From: Deferribacterales bacterium Deferri_01
GTDB lineage: Bacteria; Chrysiogenota; Deferribacteres; Deferribacterales; Geovibrionaceae
Assembly: GCA_001603805.1 (NCBI GenBank)
Contig: LUZY01000010.1
Location: 186,001-250,000 of the forward strand
DNA: 64,000 bases
Direction: 5' to 3'
In this document: positions 53,993 to 62,489 of the stretch, piece by piece
How positions within the stretch are numbered: the first letter of the stretch is position 1
How the letters are laid out: every line of letters starts with the position of its first letter
Translations under genes and position numbers: made by a program
Notes under the pieces: generated by a model
What the model saw: only the letters and a program-made list of their open reading frames with translations
Database searches by the model: none
What the model was told of the DNA's origin: nothing

Positions 53993-55236
53993 AAAAACTG
54001 TTGGCAGCATCGGTTCTCTTTCTGATTAGCATAACAGCCTCCGCAGGAGATACAATGACCCTTGAAAACGGAGTTAAATTTACAGTAATCGAACGTCCCT
54101 ATACGGAAACAGTTTCTGTCTCGATCTTTATCAAAGGCGGGCTATTCAGGGAAAGTACAGAAAATAACGGCATCGGCGCGCTAACCTCATCAGTATGGGT
54201 AAAGGGAAGCGAGATGCTGCGTGAGATGGAATTTTACGGCGGCAGCATAGGCGCAGGACAAGGCACAGACTCATTTGAGATTGCCTTCTCATCCACCGCA
54301 GAATATCTGGATAAGGCGATTGAGCTTTTTCGTCCGTTTCTCTTTAACCCTGTTTTTGACAACGATGTGTTTGAAAGAGAAAAGGCTATTCAGCTTGAAG
54401 AAATAAAAGCGATGCAGGATGACCCTTCTTCTCTGTCATTCCGCAACTTCATGAAGCTCACATACGCAGATACCCCTTATGCGCTGACAATAGAGGGGGA
54501 GAAGGAAAGCGTTGAGAAGCTGGCTCTTGATGATATAAAGAAATTCTACCCGGTTCTCCTCCAGGGGAAAAGCACCATAGTTACCGCTGTCGGCAAAATA
54601 ACCCCTGAACAGACAGAGAAGCTGAAAGCGATATTCGGTGATCTCCCCGCAGGAAGTGAATTTAAAGCGGAATGCTCTCACCCCGCACAGAAGGAAGACA
54701 TATACAAAGAAGACAGAGACCCCAGAACACAGCAGGCAAAACTTTATGTGGGCTACGAAGCTCCTCAGGCATCCGACCCGATTTACGCCTCAGTCAAGGT
54801 TATGGCGGATATTATGGGCGGCGGTATGAGTTCCCGCTACTTCACGGAAATGCGTAAAAACAGGGGCTATGCTTACTCTGTCGGAGCTTTTTACCCTTCC
54901 AGACTGTGCAAGTCAAGATTCGTGGGGCACATAGGGCTGGAGTACGCCAATGTTCCAGAAGCTGTGAAAACTATGGAAAAGCTGAACAAAACATTCATAG
55001 ACTCTCTCACGGATGAAGAGCTTACAAAAGTTAAAAACTATATGCTTGGCAGGCTTCTGATAGAAACAGAAACCAACAGCAAACAGGCGTGGTATGCGAA
55101 CTTTTTCCAGAACGCAGGGCTGGGCAGCGGATACCTGACCAAATATATTGAAGATATAAAAGCTGTAGATAAGAATTCTCTGAAAAAAGCAGCGGAGATA
55201 TTCAGCAAACCGAAAACTGTTTATATTTTGAGATAA
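53989..55236 (+). CDS. periplasmic M16-like peptidase homologue lacking the zinc motif
   Basis: 415 residues with a signal peptide (KKLLAASVLFLISITASA, cleavage about 19). The fold is that of M16 (insulinase/processing peptidase): VKFTVIERPYTETVSVSIFI, LEEIKAMQDDP and the second-half substrate motif RKNRGYAYSVGAFYPS. Where active members have HxxEH, this one has ALTSS at 64-68, so it cannot bind zinc in the usual way. It may be the non-catalytic partner in a pair, though no active M16 is adjacent. It ends with a terminator. Confidence 0.88.
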   Translation: MKKLLAASVLFLISITASAGDTMTLENGVKFTVIERPYTETVSVSIFIKGGLFRESTENNGIGALTSSVWVKGSEMLREMEFYGGSIGAGQGTDSFEIAFSSTAEYLDKAIELFRPFLFNPVFDNDVFEREKAIQLEEIKAMQDDPSSLSFRNFMKLTYADTPYALTIEGEKESVEKLALDDIKKFYPVLLQGKSTIVTAVGKITPEQTEKLKAIFGDLPAGSEFKAECSHPAQKEDIYKEDRDPRTQQAKLYVGYEAPQASDPIYASVKVMADIMGGGMSSRYFTEMRKNRGYAYSVGAFYPSRLCKSRFVGHIGLEYANVPEAVKTMEKLNKTFIDSLTDEELTKVKNYMLGRLLIETETNSKQAWYANFFQNAGLGSGYLTKYIEDIKAVDKNSLKKAAEIFSKPKTVYILR

Positions 55237-55247
55237 AGCATATTCAC

Positions 55248-55267
55248 AGCCCTGCTCCCGCAGGGCT
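55248..55267 (+). terminator. terminator after the M16-like gene
   Basis: AGCCCTG / CAGGGCT stem with loop CTCCCG, followed by TTTTTG. It lies between convergent genes. Confidence 0.85.
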
Positions 55268-55272
55268 TTTTG

Positions 55273-55575
55273 TTATAACTCTTCGTTATCCTCAAAGTCG
55301 GTAAAATCATCTGAAGTTTTAGGGCGGTATTCAAGGGTTTCTATATAAAGCGGAAGATCCTTCTTCGGAATGCTTTTCTTTTCCGGCACCTGAAGAACCT
55401 TTATTTTCTTATAAAAGTTCCACATGTCCATCTCTATCACATCCCCTTCTTTCAGGGTATATGAGGGTTTTGCAGCACGGTCATTTACCCTGATGAAGCC
55501 CTCATCCGCAGCTTCATTTGCCACAGTTCTGCGCTTCATCAGGTTTGTTGTTTTTAAAAACTTATCAAGTCTCAT
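55273..55575 (-). CDS. S4-domain RNA-binding protein (RqcP/Hsp15-like)
   Basis: 100 residues. An S4 domain spans residues 1-60 (MRLDKFLKTTNLMKRRTVAN ... VNDRAAKPSYTLKEGD), closest to RqcP/YabO, which acts in ribosome quality control on stalled 50S subunits. After residue 85 it has an acidic tail (TSDDFTDFEDNEEL) not usual for RqcP. It is the last gene of the mfd-prsA-surA minus-strand run, and in many bacteria yabO neighbours mfd and PrsA/SurA-type genes, which supports the call. Confidence 0.85.
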   Translation of the reverse strand: MRLDKFLKTTNLMKRRTVANEAADEGFIRVNDRAAKPSYTLKEGDVIEMDMWNFYKKIKVLQVPEKKSIPKKDLPLYIETLEYRPKTSDDFTDFEDNEEL

Positions 55576-55608
55576 TGCTGCCTTTATAAGAATACTGTTC
55601 AGACAAGC

Positions 55609-56535
55609 CTAATACATGTACTGCACAAGGATGCGCTGTCTGCTGTCTTTCAGCCATTTGTCATATATGACTTTTGTTTTTTCATCGGCTATTTTTTCAG
55701 CCGCACGCTGTCTGACTTCTGCTGTTCCCTGATATTTATCCTTAAAATCTTCAACATAGAGAACTCTGTACTCTCCGTCCAGTGACTGAACACCGGTAAT
55801 ATCGCCTTTATTTTTGTCTTTCAGCAGTTCTTTCAGAGACGAATCAAGGGAGTTATACTCAAACCAGCCCAAATATCCGCCATCCTCGTCTTTAGCGTAT
55901 TTTGCAACAGTTTCCACAAAAGAACCGTTTTTCTTGTAGAAATCCAAAGCCTTTTCCAGAGCCAGACGGTTGTTAAGGCTCAACATCCTTAACTCATACT
56001 GATCGCTTATTTCAAGCTCATTACCGTTTTCTTTTATATATTTGTTTATTTCATCCTCTGTAACCACAACTTTTGGGGCAAGCACTCTGCTGCGCACCCT
56101 TGTGGTGAGGATATCCATCTTAATCTGCCATTTGTAATGCGTTATTGTTCTGTTTTCCTTTGCGAGCAGATCAAAAAGCTGCTGTTCGCTTATTCCGTTC
56201 TTTTCCAGAACATCCTTAACCGCATTGTCCACCTCATCATCACTCACACGGACACCTTCACGGCGTGCAGCATTAAGCACAACGTACTGATCAACAAGAA
56301 ACTCCAGAGTTTTTCTGGTGTACTCGCTTAAGATGCGGCTCTGTTCTTCCTGATCCTTAATAGAGTAGATCTGCTTTGTTCTTTCGGGGTTCAGGGATTC
56401 AACATCAAATTTGGTTATTATGTCGTCCCCTACACGGGCATAAACCCTGTCAATTACCTGCGCCTGAACCTGCTGTGAGAGGCTCAAAAGAAGCAGGAGC
56501 AACATTAATGATTTCAGCTTTACTGTAAATTTCAT
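55609..56535 (-). CDS. SurA-like periplasmic chaperone / parvulin
   Basis: 308 residues. Signal peptide residues 1-25 (LMLLLLLLSLSQQVQAQ). The N-terminal SurA helical domain (VIDRVYARVGDDIITKFDV) and one parvulin-like domain (about 185-270; DEDGGYLGWFEYNSLD) follow, then a C-terminal helix. It would escort outer-membrane proteins. AAGGAAC precedes ATG 56535. The first 86 nt overlap the end of the upstream prsA-like gene in another frame, an unusually long overlap that contains the signal peptide. Confidence 0.88.
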   Translation of the reverse strand: MKFTVKLKSLMLLLLLLSLSQQVQAQVIDRVYARVGDDIITKFDVESLNPERTKQIYSIKDQEEQSRILSEYTRKTLEFLVDQYVVLNAARREGVRVSDDEVDNAVKDVLEKNGISEQQLFDLLAKENRTITHYKWQIKMDILTTRVRSRVLAPKVVVTEDEINKYIKENGNELEISDQYELRMLSLNNRLALEKALDFYKKNGSFVETVAKYAKDEDGGYLGWFEYNSLDSSLKELLKDKNKGDITGVQSLDGEYRVLYVEDFKDKYQGTAEVRQRAAEKIADEKTKVIYDKWLKDSRQRILVQYMY

Positions 56536-57427
56536 CTATAAAGTTCCTTACGCTTTCTTCTTGTTTTTGTGAATAAAGTTTTGCGTATATATCAGATTTG
56601 ACCTGATCAAATTTTCTGTTTTCAGCACTTCTGTAAGCCATGGTACGAAAAATATGGAAGCCGTATTCCGATTGAATAATACCGCTGGTCTCTCCCGCTT
56701 TCAGTTTAAATGCTTCAGAGAATACTTCCGGATAGTCGTCAGCGGAGATAAAGCCGAGGTTTCCTCCGTTTCTTTTTTCATCGGAAATAGAATATTTTTC
56801 GGCAACTTCGGCGAATGGAACTCCCTTTTTGAGTTCAGCAGCAGCGGCTTCCGCCTTTTCTTTTTCAGCGGTGAGTATCATAAATACATTTGCGGTTCTT
56901 TTTCCCGCAAAGCCTTCTTTGTTTTTATTGTAATATGCCTTAAGCTCTTCGTCACTGACTCTCACATTAGTGTCGGCAACTTCGGTAAGAAGTTTCTGAA
57001 CAAGCACATTTTCTATCATCTGTTTTTTCAGGCGGTTTTTAATAATCTCGTCCGTTGCATCTTCGCCGTTTTCGGAGGCTCTTCCTTCCTCCATTTTATC
57101 AATATATCCGGCAATTTTTTCGCTTCTTTTATCGCCTACATCAAGCCCGCGTTTTTTTGCTTCATCAAGCAGGAGTCTGTGGATTACATAATTACGCACG
57201 AGACGGTCTTTAACTTCAGGATTTTCAAGGGCGATGGGATCCATCTCCTGAATTGTGAAATAGGAGTAGTCAATAAACTCCGAATTGTCCACATCTGTTC
57301 CGTTTATTTTAAGAATAGTGCGTTTTTCAGCTTTCGGAGCGGAATCTGTACTCTTTTTTCTGTCTCCGCATCCGAAAAGGAGTGCCGCTAAAAGTAAAAA
57401 TATCGCTGTTTTTTTCATCATCCGCAT
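56450..57427 (-). CDS. PrsA/PpiD-like peptidyl-prolyl isomerase lipoprotein
   Basis: 325 residues. Lipoprotein signal with lipobox LLFG-C20. An N-terminal SurA_N-type helical domain (VKDRLVRNYVIHRLLLDEAKK, quoted only in part), then a parvulin domain (about 190-280): EVAEKYSISDEKRNGGNLGF and SEYGFHIFRTM, which are good rotamase signatures. It probably folds secreted or outer-membrane proteins together with the SurA-like neighbour. It begins 60 nt after mfd. Confidence 0.88.
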   Translation of the reverse strand: MRMMKKTAIFLLLAALLFGCGDRKKSTDSAPKAEKRTILKINGTDVDNSEFIDYSYFTIQEMDPIALENPEVKDRLVRNYVIHRLLLDEAKKRGLDVGDKRSEKIAGYIDKMEEGRASENGEDATDEIIKNRLKKQMIENVLVQKLLTEVADTNVRVSDEELKAYYNKNKEGFAGKRTANVFMILTAEKEKAEAAAAELKKGVPFAEVAEKYSISDEKRNGGNLGFISADDYPEVFSEAFKLKAGETSGIIQSEYGFHIFRTMAYRSAENRKFDQVKSDIYAKLYSQKQEESVRNFIDEIYSKAEIINVAPASFEPLTAGSGAGN

Positions 57428-57487
57428 AAGTTACAACATTAACTCCCACAGGGCAATACAAAAGGGTGTGCAATGGTTCTGACAGTT

Positions 57488-60400
57488 TCACTCTTCTATC
57501 AGTTCAGAAAGAATTTCGCAGGTTTTCTCAAGGAAATTGTCTTTTTTCTCAAAATAAAGCACAAGACTGTTTTCATTTTCAAACTTATAAACAGCTTTTG
57601 CCTCACTGAGAACTTCAACAAGCTTTGCAGGGGAAACCGGAGTGTCCTTGTCAAAGGTTATGCGCACTCTGCCTGTATGGATAGCCAGTTTTTCCGCATA
57701 TGCCTTGCCTGCGATATTTTTCATAAGCATTATCCAGCCCAGGTTCTCTGTCTCCGGGCGCATCTCACCGTAAACCTGCGTCAGATCGTCCAGCAGCGCA
57801 CGCATATCCTTCTCAGACTGTATCTTTGAAAAGCGCCTGTAATAATCGAACCTTAAGGAAACATCCTCAACATATTCGGCGGAGATGAAATACGGCAGAG
57901 CCGACGCCACCTCTGTCTCACGGGAGTTGTTAAGCTCACCCTTAAGCTCTTTCACAGCCTCTTCTATCATCTGGAGGAAAAGCTCATAGCCTATTTTGAC
58001 CATAAAGCCTGACTGGTCAGCACCGAGAAGATCGCCAGCTCCCCTTAGCTGAAGGTCGTAAAAAGCGATCTTTACTCCGCTGCCGAGGTCTGAAAGCTGT
58101 TGAATTATCTTAAGCCGTTTGCGGGCTATTTCATTTATGCTGGTCATACTGGGGACAAGCATGTAGCAGTAGCCACGCCTGCGGGAGCGTCCCACACGTC
58201 CTTTTAGCTGATACACCTGCGCCAGACCGAAATGAGCAGCGTTGTTGATTATGATGGTGTTTGCATTTGCTATGTCTATCCCGTTTTCCACAATGGTGGT
58301 GCAGACAAGTATATCAAGCTCGCCCTGATAAAAGCTGTAGAGAACACTCTCCATGCCGTCTGCCGTCATCTGCCCGTGGGCAATGCCAAGCCTTGCGTGG
58401 GGAACAAGCTTGCGCACCGATTCCGCAACGGATTCGATGTCTTCCACTTTATTATGAAGAAAATATACCTGACCGCCCCTTTCAAGCTCTTTCATCAGGG
58501 CATTCTTGATCTCTTCATCGGTCTTTATGACCCTTGTGATGACAGGAAGTCTCTCCTCCGGCGGGGTTTCTATGACGCTTATATCCCTTATACCGGACAT
58601 GGAAAGCTGTAATGTGCGGGGAATCGGAGTAGCCGAAAGGTATATAATATCTATATTGCTCTTGAGAGCGGTTATCTTTTCTTTATGGGCAACGCCGAAG
58701 CGCTGCTCCTCGTCTATTATCAAAAGCCCCAGATCCAGAAACTCCACATCTTTTGATAAAAGCCTGTGGGTTCCGATTATTATGTCAATCTCGCCTGCAG
58801 CCAGCTTGCGCAGGCTTTTCTTTATTTCTGATGATGTCTTATACCGGCTGATATAGTCCACATTCACAGGCATATCGGCAAAGCGTTTCTTAAAGTTGAC
58901 ATAATGCTGGCGTGCCAGAACAGTTGTGGGTACAAGAACGCCGACCTGCTTTCCGCTGGCAACTGCCTTGCATGCTGCCCTCATGGCGACTTCTGTTTTT
59001 CCGAATCCCACATCGCCGCATACCAAACGCTCCATTGGCTTGTCATCTTCCATGCCCTGATAAACATCATGTATGGCAGAGAGCTGATCATCGGTTTCGT
59101 CATACTCAAATCCCTGCTCAAACTGTTCCAGGAGAACTCCGTCATCCCTGAACGCAAAGCCGGTTTTCACCTTTCTGTCTGCGTAAAGCTTCAGCAGGTC
59201 TATGGCAAGTTTCTTTGCTCTGGTACTTGCCTGAACCTTAAGTTTTTTCCATGCGCTTGTCTGTAGACTGTGTATGCGAGGCGCTCTGCCTTCTGCGCCG
59301 ATATATTTCTGAATCTGCCCTATTTTATCCAGCGGTACGTAAAGGATCTCGCCATTGTCATACTCAACCATGAGGAAATCACCGGCCACACCGCCGATCT
59401 CTTTATGCACCAGCCCTCTGTAGATGCCTATTCCGTAATCAACATGGACAACATAATCGTTCGGCTCAAGATCGTTCAGGCTTGTGGAGTAGACCTCTTT
59501 CTTCGCCTTCTTTATCTTCTTTTTGACTGTGCCGAAAATATCCTCATCCGTAACAACGGCAATCTTCCCTCTGGAGTCTATGAAACCGCCGCTGACCTTT
59601 TCGCCGTAGAGTCCTATGCCGTGCGCAGGAAGCTTGAGGAATGATGAAATCTCAGTTACGCCTATTTCGTGATCTCTCATGAAATCAAGGAACAGGCTTT
59701 TGAGCTTGCGGCTTTCTATGCAGACCAGCACACCGTAGCGGTCGTCCAGAAGTTCCTTGATTTTCGCAGCGGCATCGGTAACGGACTGATAGAGGTTTTT
59801 CTTCTCATGGGTGAACCTCGCCGCCGAACTTGCCAGCCCGCCGTCCTCGCTGTCCACATCCACTGATTCCTCATAGAGATGAACGTCACGGACGCCGAAA
59901 AGCTTTTCCATCTCTTCAGCGTTCACAAAGTTCTTCTCTGCACCTGCCGGCAGGGCGTAATGATCCTGCTTATCCTTCACGGTGTTGTCTATTTCTATAA
60001 AAGTGTCCGCCAGATCTCTCTCAAGGGTTATTATCTGCGTACCTGCGCCGAGGTAATCGAAAAGGCTCGCCATGCTCTTATATATAAATGGGCTGAACCA
60101 GTGGCATCCGGCAAACTTGCCGAAGTTTTTTGCTTTTTCACTCACAGCAGGAATATTCACCGAAGCAAGATCATCCTCATCAAACAGAGCCTCCCCCGCC
60201 GGGAGAATTTCAATCTCATCAAGCTTTTTCTCTGTCCTTCTGCTGAATGACTCAAATATATCCATACGGTCGATTTCATCATCAAAGAATTCGATCCTCA
60301 CGGGATTTTCCATCTGAGGAGTGAAAATTTCCGCTATGTCTCCCCTGAAGGTGTACTCACCCTGACCGGAAACAAGCTCAACGTTTACATAGCCTGAATA

Positions 60401-60799
60401 TTCAAGGGCGTACCTCAGTTCCTCACGGTCCGGTGTGTCCCCTTTCTTGAGCCTTATGACGGAAGCCTCAAAAACATCCGCAGGCGGCAGGGTCTTAACC
60501 AGTGATTTCGGAGTAGCCAGAACTATGCCTTCAAAGCCGTTCATAAGTCTGTGAAGTGTGCTGATACGCATGGAGAGAACATCAGACAGCACTCTTGCTT
60601 CTTCAAAAGGCTCCTGTGTATATTCGGGAAATGGCGCAATTCTATCTGCCCCGAAAAAGAAAATCAGCTCGGATAAAAGAAGATCAAAACGGTTTCTGTC
60701 GGGAGCGATAACAAGCAGTCTGCCCCCGCTGAAGTTTTTACGAAGGCGGTATGCGGCTCCTGCGCCCCATAATCCGCCTGTGATTGAAGTAAATTCCAT
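57488..60799 (-). CDS. mfd: transcription-repair coupling factor
   Basis: 1103 residues. Removes stalled RNA polymerase at lesions and recruits UvrA. The N-terminal UvrB-like region (VIAPDRNRFDLLLSEL, FPEYTQEPFEEARV) is followed by the polymerase-interacting CarD-like domain (LNDLEPNDYVVHVDYGIGIY). The superfamily 2 helicase then has Walker A GDVGFGKT at 595-602, IIDEEQRFGV and SATPIPRTL. A TRCF C-terminal domain ends it. It is encoded directly after gmhA in the same direction with a 24-nt gap. Confidence 0.97.
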   Translation of the reverse strand: MEFTSITGGLWGAGAAYRLRKNFSGGRLLVIAPDRNRFDLLLSELIFFFGADRIAPFPEYTQEPFEEARVLSDVLSMRISTLHRLMNGFEGIVLATPKSLVKTLPPADVFEASVIRLKKGDTPDREELRYALEYSGYVNVELVSGQGEYTFRGDIAEIFTPQMENPVRIEFFDDEIDRMDIFESFSRRTEKKLDEIEILPAGEALFDEDDLASVNIPAVSEKAKNFGKFAGCHWFSPFIYKSMASLFDYLGAGTQIITLERDLADTFIEIDNTVKDKQDHYALPAGAEKNFVNAEEMEKLFGVRDVHLYEESVDVDSEDGGLASSAARFTHEKKNLYQSVTDAAAKIKELLDDRYGVLVCIESRKLKSLFLDFMRDHEIGVTEISSFLKLPAHGIGLYGEKVSGGFIDSRGKIAVVTDEDIFGTVKKKIKKAKKEVYSTSLNDLEPNDYVVHVDYGIGIYRGLVHKEIGGVAGDFLMVEYDNGEILYVPLDKIGQIQKYIGAEGRAPRIHSLQTSAWKKLKVQASTRAKKLAIDLLKLYADRKVKTGFAFRDDGVLLEQFEQGFEYDETDDQLSAIHDVYQGMEDDKPMERLVCGDVGFGKTEVAMRAACKAVASGKQVGVLVPTTVLARQHYVNFKKRFADMPVNVDYISRYKTSSEIKKSLRKLAAGEIDIIIGTHRLLSKDVEFLDLGLLIIDEEQRFGVAHKEKITALKSNIDIIYLSATPIPRTLQLSMSGIRDISVIETPPEERLPVITRVIKTDEEIKNALMKELERGGQVYFLHNKVEDIESVAESVRKLVPHARLGIAHGQMTADGMESVLYSFYQGELDILVCTTIVENGIDIANANTIIINNAAHFGLAQVYQLKGRVGRSRRRGYCYMLVPSMTSINEIARKRLKIIQQLSDLGSGVKIAFYDLQLRGAGDLLGADQSGFMVKIGYELFLQMIEEAVKELKGELNNSRETEVASALPYFISAEYVEDVSLRFDYYRRFSKIQSEKDMRALLDDLTQVYGEMRPETENLGWIMLMKNIAGKAYAEKLAIHTGRVRITFDKDTPVSPAKLVEVLSEAKAVYKFENENSLVLYFEKKDNFLEKTCEILSELIEE

Positions 60800-60823
60800 T
60801 ATTATAAAGTTTGCTTAATAGCC

Positions 60824-61402
60824 CTAGCTGAACTTACCGAACATTATCTCATCCACCAGTTCGCAGATGATATGAGCGGCAGCTATATGTATCTCCTGTA
60901 TTCTGGGAGTGCATTCCGAAGGAGAGATCAGCAGATGATCGCACAATCCTCTCATCAGCCCTCCGTCCTTGCCTGTAAAGCCGATGGTTGTCATCCCCTG
61001 TCTGCCCGCAGTACGCAGAGCAGCAAGCACATTGGGGGAATTGCCGCTGGTGGAGATTCCCCACGCTATATCGTTTTCGTTGCCCAGCGCCTTGAGCTGT
61101 TTGTTAAAAACTTCATCAAAGCTATAGTCATTGCCTATGGCAGTAAGGGCAGACGTATCAGTTGTCAATGCAAGAGCAGGCAGGGGCGGACGCTCCATCT
61201 TGAAGCGGTTTGTAAACTCCGCCGCAATGTGCTGTGAATCAGCAGCGGAACCGCCGTTGCCGAATATCAGCACCTTGCCGCCGTTTTCAAAACATCTCAC
61301 AATCTCTGTGGATATGCCTATAATCACGGGCATATTCTCTGCGGCAAACCTTGCCTGAACTTCCCGCATCTCTTCAAAAATATCGCTTATGAAATCTTCC
61401 AT
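60824..61402 (-). CDS. gmhA: phosphoheptose isomerase
   Basis: 192 residues, SIS domain. Converts sedoheptulose 7-phosphate to heptose 7-phosphate for the LPS inner core. FGNGGSAADSQHIAAEFTNRF covers the phosphate and active-site residues, and ALTTDTSALTAIGND and SGNSPNVL are family motifs. Its presence with lpxK shows a heptose-containing lipopolysaccharide. Upstream, separated by the three-hairpin element, is yraN. Confidence 0.95.
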   Translation of the reverse strand: MEDFISDIFEEMREVQARFAAENMPVIIGISTEIVRCFENGGKVLIFGNGGSAADSQHIAAEFTNRFKMERPPLPALALTTDTSALTAIGNDYSFDEVFNKQLKALGNENDIAWGISTSGNSPNVLAALRTAGRQGMTTIGFTGKDGGLMRGLCDHLLISPSECTPRIQEIHIAAAHIICELVDEIMFGKFS

Positions 61403-61514
61403 ACGCCGTTACCTTTTTCTAATATTTATAAAACTTATTAATTTTTACCTGAAAAAACCTTTTTTAACAGAAAAAAGTGTTTCTCAGACTCTTTTTCAAA
61501 AATCGGTCTTTACA

Positions 61515-61609
61515 ACATAAATCCGCACGTCCTGTCGGATTTATGTACACGCTCGCGCCGCAGTGAATGCGGCTTCGCTTCGCACGGCGAAGTTCCGTCA
61601 TGGAACTTC
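61515..61609 (-). repeat. three-hairpin interspersed element, copy C
   Basis: Read on the minus strand: hairpin 1 AAGTTCC / GGAACTT (loop ATGAC), linker CGCCGTGCGAAGCGAA, hairpin 2 GCCGCA / TGCGGC (loop TTCAC), linker GCGAGCGTGT, hairpin 3 ACATAAATCC / GGATTTATGT with loop GACAGGACGTGC. Linkers and loop match copies A and B exactly or nearly so, while all three stems have different bases. It lies between yraN and gmhA, in their sense orientation. Confidence 0.85.
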
Positions 61610-61612
61610 AAG

Positions 61613-61951
61613 CTAAACGCCGAATGCGTTTATTATGTGTGTTATTTTACCATTGTCTATGGAAATTACATCAAAACGGCAGAGTTTTTCCAGATTATTT
61701 TCTGTGAGGTAGCTTTCAGCGGTGCGGATTATTTTGTGCTGCTTAGTGTGTGTGACTGACTGATAGCCCTCGCCGTAAGCATCGGAGCTTCTCGTTTTGA
61801 CTTCAACGAAGACCAGCGTACTGTCCTTCTCCGCTATGATGTCTATCTCGCCTGTTTTAGCTCTGTAATTGCGTTTGAGTACAGCGTAGCCGTTCTTTTT
61901 AAGAAAAGCCGCCGCCTTATCTTCGCCGGATTTACCTTTTAATATCCGCAT
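61613..61951 (-). CDS. yraN: YraN family (UPF0102) nuclease-like protein
   Basis: 112 residues with the PD-(D/E)xK-type core GEIDIIAEKDSTLVFVEVKT, where E-D and E-x-K are the expected metal ligands. Family members are small Holliday-junction-resolvase-like proteins of uncertain function, usually beside rnhB as here. The ATG at 61951 lies 20 nt inside the end of rnhB. Confidence 0.9.
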   Translation of the reverse strand: MRILKGKSGEDKAAAFLKKNGYAVLKRNYRAKTGEIDIIAEKDSTLVFVEVKTRSSDAYGEGYQSVTHTKQHKIIRTAESYLTENNLEKLCRFDVISIDNGKITHIINAFGV

Positions 61952-62489
61952 TTTTCAGAAAGCTCATCCGGTGCAGCTCCGTTACACCGTATTTTTTAAG
62001 CGCTTCCAGATGAACCTTAGCCCCGTAGCCCTTATTTGAATACCATCCGTATTCGGGGTATGTCATATGAAGCTTTTTCATCATGGAGTCACGGTGAACT
62101 TTGGCAAGAATCGAAGCCGCTGCCACACAGAGGAAGCTGTCCTCCGCTTTGAAAGGATTTTGTATCGGAACTGATACATTCAGCTTAACAGCATCCACAA
62201 TTATATCATCATAAGGGGTTTTCAGACGGGAAAGCGCCATCTGCATCGCCTGTTTTGTGGCACGGAGAATGTTAACAGAATCGATAACATTATTGCAGAC
62301 AACGCCGAAGGCATAGTCAACGGCGTTTCGCCTGATACTCTCGGCGATTACTTCACGCTTTTTTTCGGTAATTTTCTTTGAGTCGATGATGCGGGGATCT
62401 TCATATCCTTCGGGCATTATCACCGCACAGGCGACAACAGGACCCGCAAGGCAGCCCCTGCCCACCTCATCCATGCCGACAGTGATTAT
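61932..62489 (-). CDS. rnhB: ribonuclease HII, probably starting at a rare ATA codon
   Basis: Removes ribonucleotides from DNA. The catalytic motif is DEVGRGCLAGPVV and later acidic residues lie in IIVDAVKLN and the AAASILAKVHRD segment. From the first ATG (62474) the protein would be 180 residues and begin M-D-E, losing the first beta strand found in all relatives. Upstream and in frame, ATA-ATC-ACT-GTC-GGC would restore it as IITVGMDE. ATA 62489 follows the hypB stop directly, five bases after GGGGG. No ATG, GTG or TTG lies there. Confidence 0.85.
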   Translation of the reverse strand: MITVGMDEVGRGCLAGPVVACAVIMPEGYEDPRIIDSKKITEKKREVIAESIRRNAVDYAFGVVCNNVIDSVNILRATKQAMQMALSRLKTPYDDIIVDAVKLNVSVPIQNPFKAEDSFLCVAAASILAKVHRDSMMKKLHMTYPEYGWYSNKGYGAKVHLEALKKYGVTELHRMSFLKNADIKR

